Part shown: in pieces, positions 1-8,484 of the stretch
Position numbering within the stretch: position 1 is the first letter of the stretch
Layout: each line of letters opens with the position of its first letter
Assembly (NCBI RefSeq): GCF_016741775.1
Contig: NZ_JAERRK010000028.1
Location: 39,357-103,356, forward strand
DNA from: Streptomyces actinomycinicus
GTDB taxonomy: Bacteria; Actinomycetota; Actinomycetes; Streptomycetales; Streptomycetaceae
Direction of reading: 5' to 3'
DNA: 64,000 nucleotides
The notes under the pieces: generated by a model
Seen by the model: the letters and a program-made list of their open reading frames with translations, nothing else
The model's database searches: none
What the model was told of the DNA's origin: nothing
Program-made: the position numbers and the translations under genes

Positions 1-435
1 CTTGGTCTCGCCGTACGGGGACAGCGGCAGACAGGGCGTCTCCTCCGTCACGAGGTCGACGTCCGGCATGCCGTAGACGGCGGCGGACGAGGAGAACAGG
101 AACGACGGGACCTCCGCCGAGACCACCGCCTCCAGGAGGATCCGCAGGCCCTCCACGTTCTCCTGGTAGTAGCGCAGCGGGCTGTCCACCGACTCGCCCA
201 CCTGCTTCTTCGCCGCCAGATGGACGACCCCGGTGACCTCGTGCTCGGCGAGGGCCCGGGCCAGCCGGTCCGCGTCCAGGATCGAGCCGCGCACCAGCGG
301 CACCTCGGCCGGTACCCGCTCGGCGATGCCGGTGGACAGGTCGTCGTAGACGACCGCGCGCTCACCCGCCTCCGTCATCGCGCGGACGACGTGTGCCCCG
401 ATGTATCCGGCACCGCCGGTGATCAGCCAGGTCAT
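1..435 (-). CDS. galE: UDP-glucose 4-epimerase, N-terminal part
   Basis: NAD-dependent extended SDR sugar epimerase, interconverting UDP-glucose and UDP-galactose. The ATG at 435 opens with a Rossmann motif GGAGYIG at residues 8-14. The SSAAVYG motif follows near residue 115, and the YxxxK catalytic motif (YGETK) is the last thing in the window, with the Lys codon at positions 1-3. The rest of the gene lies outside. It starts 17 nt after the stop of the upstream glycosyltransferase on the same strand, so it is probably cotranscribed and supplies a nucleotide sugar for a surface glycan. Another 4-epimerase specificity (for example UDP-GlcNAc) cannot be excluded from the N-terminus alone. Confidence 0.9.
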   Translation of the reverse strand, partial: MTWLITGGAGYIGAHVVRAMTEAGERAVVYDDLSTGIAERVPAEVPLVRGSILDADRLARALAEHEVTGVVHLAAKKQVGESVDSPLRYYQENVEGLRILLEAVVSAEVPSFLFSSSAAVYGMPDVDLVTEETPCLPLSPYGETK

Positions 436-452
436 GTGCGGCCGTCCCCTCG

Positions 453-2135
453 TCAGCTCGTCGGTTGGCCCGTGTCCCAGTGAAGCAAGCGGCGGAACCG
501 GCCACGGGCCACCCCCAGCACTCCGCGCGCACCGGTCGCCACGCGCACCGCCAGTGCGCCGGAGTGAGTGGCGTGCGGATGCGCCAGGAGTACGCCGTAC
601 CGGGCGCTCGGGACGGCGCACCGGCGCAGCCGGCCGGCGCCCGTCAGGGCGTGCGCCGTGACCTCGCGCTCCGCACCGTTCGCGAACCGCAAGGTCAGCC
701 GCAGGTCCCAGGTCTCGTCGCCGAGCGCGCCGAGGTCGACGGGCAGCTCGGCCGACCAGGTGCCCGCGCCGGAGGGCGTGAGGGGCGTCGTCGAGCGCCC
801 GCGCGTGCAGCCGTCCGCCCGCGCCTGCCAGACCACGTCCACCTCGCGCGGGCCCGCCTCGGCCGCCCTCCCGTACAGCTCGTGCAGCCGAAGACGCAGC
901 AGCGAGGCACGTGCGCGTGGGCGCAGTTCCGCGTCCACCGTGAGGGGGAGCGCGGAGACGGGCCGGGTCAGGAGCGCGGCCAGGGAGACCTGGGGGAGGT
1001 CGGGGGCCCAGACGGGGACGCCCTCGGCGGTGCGGGCGTAGGGCGGCAGCAGCCGGGCCGGGCGGGCGGCGAGTTCGCGCAGGCGGAGCAGGTCACGGGG
1101 TTCGGGGGAGGCCAGGACGACCCGGGCGAGCAGGCGGCCCGGGGCGGCGGGGTTCCGCTCCCAGTCGGCCGCGTCGTAGCGGCCGAGGTACTCCTGGGTG
1201 CGCGTCCACCAGGCGCGCCGGTAGTGGGCGTCGCGCAACTCCAGCTCGCGCGCGTACATGCGCACCTCGTGGTCGAGGAACTTGGCGCGTGCCGCCCGCG
1301 CCAGCTCCTTCTGCCCCGCGCCCAGCAGGATGTCGTACGCCAGCCCGCTCGCCTCGACACGCGCCGTCCAGTTGTCGATGTGCGCCCGGTCCAGCGAGAG
1401 CGACAGTTCCCCGGCCGTCCGGCGCACCTGCCACACGTACACCCGGTCCGGTACGAGCGCGATGCGCGGGCTCGCGGCCAGTACCCGCGCGGTGAACACG
1501 AAGTCCTCGTAGAGGAAGCGGCCCTCGGGGAAGCGGATGCGGTGCTCGCGCAGGAAGTCGGTGCGGTACAGCTTGTTGACGCACAGCGTGTCGTGGACCA
1601 GCCGGGGACGGCGGGAGGGGTGCGCGAGCACGGCCGGCGCCGCGTAGAGGGCCCCCTGCCAGGGCTGTTCCCGGCCCGCGGGCAGCTCACGGCGCACGCA
1701 CAGCCCGCTCGCGACCTCGGCGTGCGCCTCCCGGGCCGCCGCCAGGAGCGCGTCCACCGCGCCGGGCGGCAGCACGTCGTCGCTGTCCAGGAACATCACG
1801 TACGCGGCCGTCGTCGCATCCGTCCCGGCGTTGCGCGGGCTGCCGCAGCCGCCGCTGTTCACGTCCCGGCGCACCACTCGCAGCCGCGGCTCGCGACCGG
1901 CCAGCCGGGCCAGCAGCTCGGCGCTGCCGTCGGTGGAGCAGTCGTCCACGGCGATCACCTCGCCGACGGCGGGCCCCTGCGCCAGCGCCGAGCGCACGGC
2001 CTCGCCCACGTGGGCGCGGTCGTTGTAGCCGATGACGACGACGGCGACCTCACCGGCCGCAGCCGGAGCCGAAGCCGGAGCCGAAGCGGGAGCCGGTGTC
2101 GGTGCGGGGTGCGGGTCTCGCGGTTCAGGGTGCAT
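453..2135 (-). CDS. glycosyltransferase family 2 protein
   Basis: Predicted cytosolic inverting GT-A glycosyltransferase of about 560 residues. The GT2 domain covers roughly residues 25-260, with a VDDCSTDG nucleotide-binding motif and a FLDSDD metal-binding motif. The C-terminal half, about residues 350-560, is an unassigned, probably beta-rich domain. The first residues are a Pro/Ala/Ser-rich linker encoded by a short imperfect repeat. The ATG at 2135 is chosen; a GTG at 2144 is the alternative. The gene lies between a GT87 membrane transferase (34-nt gap to the ORF limit) and galE, so a surface-polysaccharide role is inferred. The acceptor is unknown. Confidence 0.85.
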   Translation of the reverse strand: MHPEPRDPHPAPTPAPASAPASAPAAAGEVAVVVIGYNDRAHVGEAVRSALAQGPAVGEVIAVDDCSTDGSAELLARLAGREPRLRVVRRDVNSGGCGSPRNAGTDATTAAYVMFLDSDDVLPPGAVDALLAAAREAHAEVASGLCVRRELPAGREQPWQGALYAAPAVLAHPSRRPRLVHDTLCVNKLYRTDFLREHRIRFPEGRFLYEDFVFTARVLAASPRIALVPDRVYVWQVRRTAGELSLSLDRAHIDNWTARVEASGLAYDILLGAGQKELARAARAKFLDHEVRMYARELELRDAHYRRAWWTRTQEYLGRYDAADWERNPAAPGRLLARVVLASPEPRDLLRLRELAARPARLLPPYARTAEGVPVWAPDLPQVSLAALLTRPVSALPLTVDAELRPRARASLLRLRLHELYGRAAEAGPREVDVVWQARADGCTRGRSTTPLTPSGAGTWSAELPVDLGALGDETWDLRLTLRFANGAEREVTAHALTGAGRLRRCAVPSARYGVLLAHPHATHSGALAVRVATGARGVLGVARGRFRRLLHWDTGQPTS

Positions 2136-2178
2136 GGATTCCACGGGCCGGAGGCATTGAAATGTGCGGTATACCCCG

Positions 2179-3450
2179 TTAAGGGACGCTTAGTACTCGA
2201 TCCGGAAGACGGTCCGCACCGGGACGGGGTTCCGTCACCGCCGCGGTCTTCCCGGCCGGCGGCCGCGCGGCCCGCCACAGCCGCAGGAAGGACAGCACCG
2301 CGGCGGCCGTCAGCAGCCCGTTGCGGGCCAGCATCAGCAGGCAGCCGGCCCAGGTGCCGTCGACGACCTCGCGGTAGCACATCGGGAACGCCACCGTGCT
2401 CAGTGCGGACGCCGTCAGGACGAGCACCGCCACGGGCCGCTGGCTGGTGTGCCGCGAGGTCAGGCACACGGCGGCGAGCCCGATCAGCCAGATCATGTAC
2501 TGCGGGCTGATGACCCGGCTGGTGACCGTGAACAGCAGCACCGCGCTCAGGGCCGCGTCGTACGGCGTGGCCTCGCTCCAGTGCCGCGCGCGCAGCCGCC
2601 ACAGCAGCAGCAGTCCGAGGGCGAGCGCGGTGAGCCCGAGGAAGACGCCGGCGACGGCCTGCACGTGCGGGCCTACGAGTTCGATCGCGCCGTACTGGTA
2701 GCGCGTGCGCCCGGACCAGCCGGCGTGCCGGGCCAGGCTGAGTGCCGTACCGCCGAGCGATTCGATCTGCACGCCCCGGCCGCCCTGTTCCCGCAGGAAG
2801 GACAGCGGGTGGGTGAAGAAGGCCGCGAGCAGCGCGAGACCCGCGGCCCCAGCGCCCGCCGCCCAGGCCCACGCCGTGCGGGTCGTCCGCCCCCGGGGCG
2901 TGCCCAGCAGGACCAGGGCCGGCCACACCTTCACCAGGCCGCCCAGCGCACCGAGCACACCGCCCGCGCGCGGGAACCGTCCCGACGCGAGCAGGGACAG
3001 CACGGCCAGGGCGGTGACCTGGACGTCGTAGCGGGCGAGCGGCAGTTGCAGCAGCAGCGGCAGACCGCCGGTCCACACGGCCGCGCCGAGCAGGCTCCGC
3101 CCGCTCCGGGTGCCCGCACGGACCAGCGCCGCCGCGGTCAGCGCGTCCACGGCCAGCGTGAGCAGCACGAACGCCTCGAAGTACGTCAGTCCCGGCAGCA
3201 GCCCCGGCGCCAGCAGCACCGCGCCCGCGCCCGGCGGGTACTGCCACAGCGTGTCGTGCACCGGGAAGGAGCCGTGGGCGAGGACGCCGTACCAGTGGAA
3301 GTAGAGCCGCCACACCTCCCGGGTCACCGAGCCGCTGCCCAGCAGCCGGGCGCTGTTGTGTTCGAGCAGCCACAGCATCACGGCCCGGGTGACGAGCCAC
3401 AGGGAGGTGACGGCGAGGACCGGGCCGGAGGTGACACGGAGACGGTTCAT
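2179..3450 (-). CDS. GT87 (DUF2029) polyprenyl-phosphate-dependent glycosyltransferase
   Basis: About 423 residues with some ten hydrophobic helices, typical of the GT-C fold GT87 family (alpha-1,2-mannosyltransferases of actinobacterial lipoglycans). The first loop carries the charged and aromatic region expected of the family, including HDTLWQYPPG. It should act at the membrane using a lipid-linked sugar donor. It is the first gene of a probable minus-strand operon with the GT2 gene and galE, and it is divergent from the GT-C gene at 3541. The ATG at 3450 is used; the preceding in-frame GTG at 3453 is also possible. Donor and acceptor cannot be read from the sequence. Confidence 0.8.
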   Translation of the reverse strand: MNRLRVTSGPVLAVTSLWLVTRAVMLWLLEHNSARLLGSGSVTREVWRLYFHWYGVLAHGSFPVHDTLWQYPPGAGAVLLAPGLLPGLTYFEAFVLLTLAVDALTAAALVRAGTRSGRSLLGAAVWTGGLPLLLQLPLARYDVQVTALAVLSLLASGRFPRAGGVLGALGGLVKVWPALVLLGTPRGRTTRTAWAWAAGAGAAGLALLAAFFTHPLSFLREQGGRGVQIESLGGTALSLARHAGWSGRTRYQYGAIELVGPHVQAVAGVFLGLTALALGLLLLWRLRARHWSEATPYDAALSAVLLFTVTSRVISPQYMIWLIGLAAVCLTSRHTSQRPVAVLVLTASALSTVAFPMCYREVVDGTWAGCLLMLARNGLLTAAAVLSFLRLWRAARPPAGKTAAVTEPRPGADRLPDRVLSVP

Positions 3451-3540
3451 CACATGGGAGCCTAAGCGGTGCGGATGGTGTATCCATGCTGATACGCCGT
3501 CAACGGCCGCAAATATTGGCTAATCGCAAGAGATCGGGCC

Positions 3541-5175
3541 ATGGTGAACGTCGGGCTTCCTGCGAAACCGCAGCCGCGTCGGGCGGCTGGAGCGACCACT
3601 GCCGTGCCGACCGGTGCAACGAGCCGGGCACCGCAACGGGTACCGGAATGCACCCCGGTGCGGCTGGGCCGGGCCGTCGCCGTGGGCGTGCCCGCGCTGG
3701 TGATGCTGCTGCTCGGGCTCTGGGGGCTCGACCGGGGCGGCATGTGGCGTGACGAGGCGGTCAGTTATCAGGTCGGGCGGCGTACGGTGCCGCAGATCTG
3801 GCGGCTGCTGCACGAGGTCGACGCGGTGCACGGCGTGTACTACCTCTTCCTGCACGCCGTCCTGGCCGTCCACCCCGGCGAGGTCGTCCTGCGGCTGCCG
3901 TCGGTGTGCGCGGCGGCCGTCACGGCGGGTCTGGTGGCCGCACTCGGCACGCGGCTGGCCCGGCCGCGGGTCGGGCTGTGGGCGGGTCTGCTGTACGCCG
4001 TGACGCCGATGGCCGGTCACTACGCCCAGGAGGGCCGCTCGTACGCACTCGTCGCGGCCGGCGCCACGGGTGCGACCCTGCTGTTCGTGCGGGCCGTCGA
4101 AGGGGGCTCCTGGTGGCCCTACGGCGCGCTCCTCGGCGCCACCTGCTGGCTGCACGAGTTCGCGGTCCTGCTGCTCCTCGCCCACGCGGCGTCGCTGGCG
4201 CTCGCCCGGGCCGGGGCGCGGGTGTGGCGGGGGTGGGGGTGTGCGGCGGGGGCGGTCGTCGTCGGGCTGCTTCCGATGGCGCTGGTGTCGCGGGGGCAGT
4301 CGGCGCAGGTGGCCTGGCTGAAGCCGCCGACCACGGACACCGCGGAACACCTGCTGCGGGTGTTCCTCGGCCCGACGGACGGGGTGTACCGGGTGTGTCT
4401 CGGGCTGGCTCTGCTGGGCCTGTTGGGGCTCGTGGGGCGGCGGGGGGAGGTCACGTGCGCGGGGGTGGGACTGCCGTTGGCGGTGCTGCCGCCGGTGGCA
4501 CTGATGCTGGCCTCGCAGGTGTCGCCGCTGTACGTCGACCGGTACGTGCTGTACGCGCTGTCGGGGGCACCGCTGGTGGTGGCGGCCGGGGCCGAGCGGG
4601 CGGCCGGGCTGATGGGGCGGGTGGCGGTGCGGCCCCGTGCGCGAGCCCCCTACCTCACCCTCACCGGCGTACTCGCCCTCGCCCTCTCGCTCCTCCACCA
4701 GTTCCCCGTTCTGCACAAGGACCGGGACCCCGGGCGGCGGGCCGATGATCTCGCCGCCGTCTCCCGGGTGGCCGGGCGGGAGCTGCGGCCCGGGGACGCC
4801 GTGGTGTTCCTGCCGGTGCAGTTGCGGAACGTGGCGCTGACGTATCCCCGCGCCTTCCGCGGTGTGCGGGACGTGGCCCTGGTGGCCGGGGCGGCCGGGT
4901 CCGGGACGCTGTACGGGCGCGAGGCCGGACCGGGCGAGGTGCGCCGGAGGCTGGCGCGGCTGGACCGGGTCTGGGTCGTGGCGGACCGCAAGCTCCTGGC
5001 CGGCCGCCGGGCCCCGCGCAACCCCGTCGAGCGGGCGAAGTACGCCGTCCTGCAGCAGGAGTTCACCGGCCGTGAGCAAAAGGTGCGGCACGGGGTGACC
5101 GTACGGCTCTACGTCCGCCCGGTCAGCGCCCGCCCCGCGCCTCCGCCCGCGCCGCCGCGTCCAGAGCGGTGGTGA
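3541..5175 (+). CDS. GT-C membrane glycosyltransferase (PMT/ArnT-like)
   Basis: Integral membrane protein of 544 residues. After a 40-residue basic cytoplasmic tail, the first helix is followed by MWRDEAVSYQ, the acidic first-loop signature of the GT39/ArnT-like group that uses polyprenyl-phosphate sugars. A second conserved block contains HYAQEGRSY. About ten further membrane segments precede a C-terminal soluble portion of about 130 residues. It probably transfers a sugar to a surface glycan or protein outside the membrane. Its 3' end overlaps the end of the convergent ohrR by 53 bp. The exact substrate is not known. Confidence 0.8.
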   Translation: MVNVGLPAKPQPRRAAGATTAVPTGATSRAPQRVPECTPVRLGRAVAVGVPALVMLLLGLWGLDRGGMWRDEAVSYQVGRRTVPQIWRLLHEVDAVHGVYYLFLHAVLAVHPGEVVLRLPSVCAAAVTAGLVAALGTRLARPRVGLWAGLLYAVTPMAGHYAQEGRSYALVAAGATGATLLFVRAVEGGSWWPYGALLGATCWLHEFAVLLLLAHAASLALARAGARVWRGWGCAAGAVVVGLLPMALVSRGQSAQVAWLKPPTTDTAEHLLRVFLGPTDGVYRVCLGLALLGLLGLVGRRGEVTCAGVGLPLAVLPPVALMLASQVSPLYVDRYVLYALSGAPLVVAAGAERAAGLMGRVAVRPRARAPYLTLTGVLALALSLLHQFPVLHKDRDPGRRADDLAAVSRVAGRELRPGDAVVFLPVQLRNVALTYPRAFRGVRDVALVAGAAGSGTLYGREAGPGEVRRRLARLDRVWVVADRKLLAGRRAPRNPVERAKYAVLQQEFTGREQKVRHGVTVRLYVRPVSARPAPPPAPPRPERW

Positions 5176-5623
5176 GCTGGTCGAGCCGGGCGCGCAGCTC
5201 GACGATCTCGTCCAGGGCGAAGCCGGTCGCCGTCATGATCCGGCGCGGCACCTCCAGGGCCCGCTCGCGCAGCGCCACGCCCTCCCCGGTGAGGTGGACC
5301 CGCACCGACCGCTCGTCCTCGGCGCTCCGCTCGCGCCGTACGAGGCCGGCCCCTTCCAGCCGCTTGACCAGCGGGGACAGCGTGCCGGAGTCGAGTCGCA
5401 GCTCCTCGCCGAGCCGCTTGACGGGCAGGTCGCCCTGCTCCCAGAGCACGAGCATCACCAGGTACTGCGGGTAGGTGAGCCCGAGGTCCTTGAGGATCAC
5501 GCGGTAGACGCCGTTGAAGGCGCGGGACGCGGCGTGCAGCGAGAAGCAGATCTGGCGGTCCAGGCGGAGCCAGTCCGCGTCGGGGGCGTCGGCGGCGTCG
5601 GAGGTGGTGGGCGTGGCGGTCAT
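5123..5623 (-). CDS. ohrR: MarR-family organic-peroxide sensor OhrR
   Basis: Dimeric winged-helix repressor of 166 residues that senses organic hydroperoxides through an N-terminal cysteine. The reactive Cys is at residue 26 in ICFSLHAASRAF, followed by the family signature LTYPQYLVMLVLW and the DNA-recognition segment LDSGTLSPLVKRLE. The ATG at 5623 is chosen because the longer reading would start inside the operator. It is divergent from ohr, with a perfect palindrome between them, so oxidation of Cys26 should release both genes. The 3' end overlaps the convergent GT-C gene. Confidence 0.93.
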   Translation of the reverse strand: MTATPTTSDAADAPDADWLRLDRQICFSLHAASRAFNGVYRVILKDLGLTYPQYLVMLVLWEQGDLPVKRLGEELRLDSGTLSPLVKRLEGAGLVRRERSAEDERSVRVHLTGEGVALRERALEVPRRIMTATGFALDEIVELRARLDQLTTALDAAARAEARGGR

Positions 5624-5648
5624 GGCTCCAGCGTAGCTCTTGCAAGCC

Positions 5649-5670
5649 ATTTAGTTGTGCACAACTAAAT
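5649..5670. promoter_or_regulatory. OhrR operator, perfect 22-bp palindrome
   Basis: Each half-site reads ATTTAGTTGTG inwards, and the two halves are exact reverse complements with no spacer. The palindrome sits in the divergent ohrR-ohr gap and is AT-rich in a GC-rich region. This is the arrangement known for OhrR autoregulation. Confidence 0.88.
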
Positions 5671-5747
5671 TGTGTGCTTTACTTGTGGTCGTACGGCGGC
5701 CGGGACAGGCGCCGCCGGAACACCGACTTCGTCAAGGGATGGTCTTC

Positions 5748-6161
5748 ATGGACGCGCTCTACACCGCCGTCGCCACCGCCACCCACGGCCGCGAGGGCCG
5801 TGCCGTCTCCTCCGACGGCAAGATCGACCTCAAGCTGGCCCCGCCGGTGGAGATGGGCGGCAACGGGGAGGGCACCAACCCGGAGCAGCTCTTCGCCGCC
5901 GGATACGCCGCCTGCTTCGGCAGCGCCCTCGGCCTCGTCGGCCGGCAGGCCAAGGTGGACGTCAGCCAGGCGGCCGTGACCGCCGAGGTCGGCATCGGCA
6001 GGCAGGGCGAGGGCTTCGGTCTCCAGGTGGTCCTGCGGATCGAGCTGCCCGACACCGTGGACGAGGAGACCGGCCGCAAGCTGGTCGAGACCGCCCACCA
6101 GGTCTGCCCGTACTCCAACGCCACCCGCGGCAACATCGAGGTCGACCTCGTCATCGAGTAG
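5748..6161 (+). CDS. ohr: organic hydroperoxide resistance peroxiredoxin Ohr
   Basis: Thiol peroxidase of 137 residues, the normal OsmC/Ohr length. It reduces organic hydroperoxides in the cytosol using lipoylated partners. The two redox cysteines are visible: Cys56 in AACFGSAL, and Cys120 in the VCPYSNATRGN signature. The ATG at 5748 has AAGGG about 9 nt upstream; an in-frame ATG at 5739 overlaps that ribosome site, and longer starts would be too long for the family. It is transcribed away from ohrR across the shared operator. Confidence 0.95.
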   Translation: MDALYTAVATATHGREGRAVSSDGKIDLKLAPPVEMGGNGEGTNPEQLFAAGYAACFGSALGLVGRQAKVDVSQAAVTAEVGIGRQGEGFGLQVVLRIELPDTVDEETGRKLVETAHQVCPYSNATRGNIEVDLVIE

Positions 6162-6207
6162 TCGGCCCACCGCCCGCCGGTGGGCGTGCGACCGCCGCGT
6201 GCGGTAC

Positions 6208-6270
6208 GGGGGCCGGTCCCGGACGGGGCCGGCCCCCGCGGCCGCGCCGGGCCGGCGCCGGCCCGGCGCG
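6208..6270. terminator. double GC hairpin between convergent genes
   Basis: Two inverted repeats follow each other. The first is a 9-bp perfect stem, GGGGGCCGG (6208-6216) with CCGGCCCCC (6229-6237). The second is a continuous 28-bp palindrome of only G and C at 6243-6270, ending at the stop region of the minus-strand gene. They lie between ohr (+) and the glycerophosphotransferase gene (-), so a bidirectional terminator is likely. There is no T tract. Confidence 0.6.
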
Positions 6271-8478
6271 CTAGGCGGACGTCAGCGCGTTCCGGGTCGC
6301 CGGCTGGCCCGGGATCCGCGGCGGTTCCGCGTCCGGCAGCCGCTCACCCAGCAGCAGCGTCCGTACGACCCGTTCGGCGGCCCGCCCGTCGTCGTACTCG
6401 CAGAACCGGGTACGGAAGTCAGCCCGCAGCCGGGTCGACTCCTCGTCCCGCCAGGCGCCCGAGGCGAACAGCCGGGCCAGCTCCCGGTACGTCCGGGAGA
6501 CATGCCCCGGCGGCTCGGCCGTGATGTCGAAGTAGGCGCCCCGGCTCGCCGTGAACGCGGGCCAGTCGTCGGCGTGCACGACGACCGGCCGGTCCAGGTT
6601 GGCGTAGTCGAACATGATCGACGAATAGTCGGTGACCAGGGCGTCCGCCGCGAGCAGCACGTCCGCCACGTGCGCCTCGTCGGTCGCGTCGATCACGATC
6701 CCGCGCCGGGCCAGCTCCGCGAGACCCATGCCCCGGGCGGGGCCGCTCGCCAGTGACGGGTGCAGCCGGACCACCAGGGTGTGCCCCTCGCCGAGGTCGG
6801 CCGCGAACCGGGCCAGGTCGATCCGGTCGACGTGCCCGCTCCGGCGGTAGTCACGGCGGGTCGGCGCGTACAGCACGACCGTGTGGTCCGCCGGAATGCC
6901 GTGCCGCTCCCGGAAGTCACTGCTGCCGCCCGCCACCAGCACGTCGTTGCGGGGGCTGCCGCTGCGCACCGAGCCGAAGTGGCACGGGTAGGCCCGCTCC
7001 CACACCAGCTCGGAATGACGGTTGGCGACCAGGCTGTGGTCCCAGCGGTCGGCCCGCCGCAGCATCTGCGGCACGTCGAAGCCGAGCCGGGCGCCGGGCT
7101 TGTCCCGCAGGTCGGCGCCCGCGTACTTCAGCGGAGTGCCCTGGTGGGTGTGGATGTGCACGCTGCCGGGCCGCTTGGCCAGGGTGCCGGGCCAGTTGAC
7201 GTCGTTGACGAAGAACTTCGCCCGTGCCGTGACCTCGAGGTAGCGGCGCGAGCCGACGACCACGTGCTCCACGCCGGCCGGCAGCTGCGCGGCCGTCTCC
7301 GCGTCCCGCACCACCCACACCCCGCGCAGCTGCGGGGCGATCTCGCGGGCCATGGCGTACACGGCCGCCGGGTCGCCGAGCAGACCGCGGTGCGAGGACG
7401 CCGAGTACACCACCAGGTTCTCGTCCAGCGGACGGTGGGTGTGCAGGGACGCCCAGCCGGTGCGGGCCCGCCCGGCGGCCGCCCGGCGCGCCTGGACCGC
7501 ACGCCGAGCCGTCTCCCGCCCGGCGCCCACCAACTGCCGCCGCAGCCGGTACCCGGTCCAGGAGCCCTCAAGCACCGCCGCCTCACCGTCCACCGCGGCG
7601 CCCTCGGGCCTGTGCCGGCGGAACATCTCCGCCGTACGCCGGAAGAACTCCGCCTTGTCACCGGGCGGCAGCCGGTCCGGCTTGGCGAGGATGTCCAGGC
7701 AGTGCTCGCCCATCTTGCGGTGCAGGTACGGCCGCCAGTGCGCCAGCTCCGGCCGTTCGGCCACGAAGGCGAAGACCCGCTCGTACTGGTCGTGGATGTC
7801 GAAGTGCTTGCGGCTGGTGGTGGACAGGATGTTGCCCTGCCGGCGCTGCCGGTAGTTCAGGCAGATCCGGTCCAGGGTGGCGATCCGGCGGGCGCTGAGC
7901 ATCACCGGGAAGGTCCAGGGCGTGTCCTCGTAGTAGCCGGGCGGGAACTCGAAGCCGCCCTCCGCGACGAACTCCCGCCGGTAGACCTTGTTCCAGACCA
8001 CCATCAGCAGGTCCAGGATCTCCGGGTGCTCGGCGGCGGTGAAGGTGTCCGCCCCGGCCTCGGCCAGGACATGGGCCAGGACGTTGCGCCGGGTGCCGCC
8101 CCACCAGTAGGTGCGCGCGTAGTCGAAGACGAGCACGTCCGGGTCGGCGGACTCGGCGAGCCGGTCGGCGACGGCCCGCAGCGCGCCCGGGGTGAAGGTG
8201 TCGTCGCTGTCCAGGAAGAAGAGGTAGTCGCCGGTGGCGTGCGGCACGCCGGCGTTGCGGGCTCGGCCGAGGCCCACGTTCTCCGGCAGGTGCAACACCG
8301 TCACCCGCGGGTCACGTTCGGCGTACTCGTCCAGGATCGCGCCGCAGCCGTCCGGGGAGCAGTCGTCCACGGCGATCAGCTCGAAGTCGCCGAAGGACTG
8401 CCCGAGCACCGAGTCCAGGCACTCGCGCAGAAAGCCCTGCACCTTGAAACAGGGCACGATCAGACTGAAGCGGGGCAC
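6271..8478 (-). CDS. GT2 / CDP-glycerol glycerophosphotransferase fusion (copy A)
   Basis: Two-domain enzyme of 735 residues. Residues 1 to about 330 are a GT2 glycosyltransferase (AVDDCSPDG, FFLDSDDTF). Residues from about 350 to 720 are a TagF/TarF-type domain that polymerises or attaches glycerol phosphate from CDP-glycerol, with HTHQGTPLKY, SGSPRNDVL, VLYAPTRRDY and VTDYSSIMFDYANLDRP. It is predicted to work at the inner membrane face on wall teichoic acid or a related glycosylpolyol-phosphate polymer. The start is GTG at 8478, six bases after the previous stop, with GAGGAG inside the upstream gene, so translation is coupled. It is the last of three tandem paralogues. Confidence 0.88.
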   Translation of the reverse strand: MPRFSLIVPCFKVQGFLRECLDSVLGQSFGDFELIAVDDCSPDGCGAILDEYAERDPRVTVLHLPENVGLGRARNAGVPHATGDYLFFLDSDDTFTPGALRAVADRLAESADPDVLVFDYARTYWWGGTRRNVLAHVLAEAGADTFTAAEHPEILDLLMVVWNKVYRREFVAEGGFEFPPGYYEDTPWTFPVMLSARRIATLDRICLNYRQRRQGNILSTTSRKHFDIHDQYERVFAFVAERPELAHWRPYLHRKMGEHCLDILAKPDRLPPGDKAEFFRRTAEMFRRHRPEGAAVDGEAAVLEGSWTGYRLRRQLVGAGRETARRAVQARRAAAGRARTGWASLHTHRPLDENLVVYSASSHRGLLGDPAAVYAMAREIAPQLRGVWVVRDAETAAQLPAGVEHVVVGSRRYLEVTARAKFFVNDVNWPGTLAKRPGSVHIHTHQGTPLKYAGADLRDKPGARLGFDVPQMLRRADRWDHSLVANRHSELVWERAYPCHFGSVRSGSPRNDVLVAGGSSDFRERHGIPADHTVVLYAPTRRDYRRSGHVDRIDLARFAADLGEGHTLVVRLHPSLASGPARGMGLAELARRGIVIDATDEAHVADVLLAADALVTDYSSIMFDYANLDRPVVVHADDWPAFTASRGAYFDITAEPPGHVSRTYRELARLFASGAWRDEESTRLRADFRTRFCEYDDGRAAERVVRTLLLGERLPDAEPPRIPGQPATRNALTSA

Positions 8479-8484
8479 GGCGGG

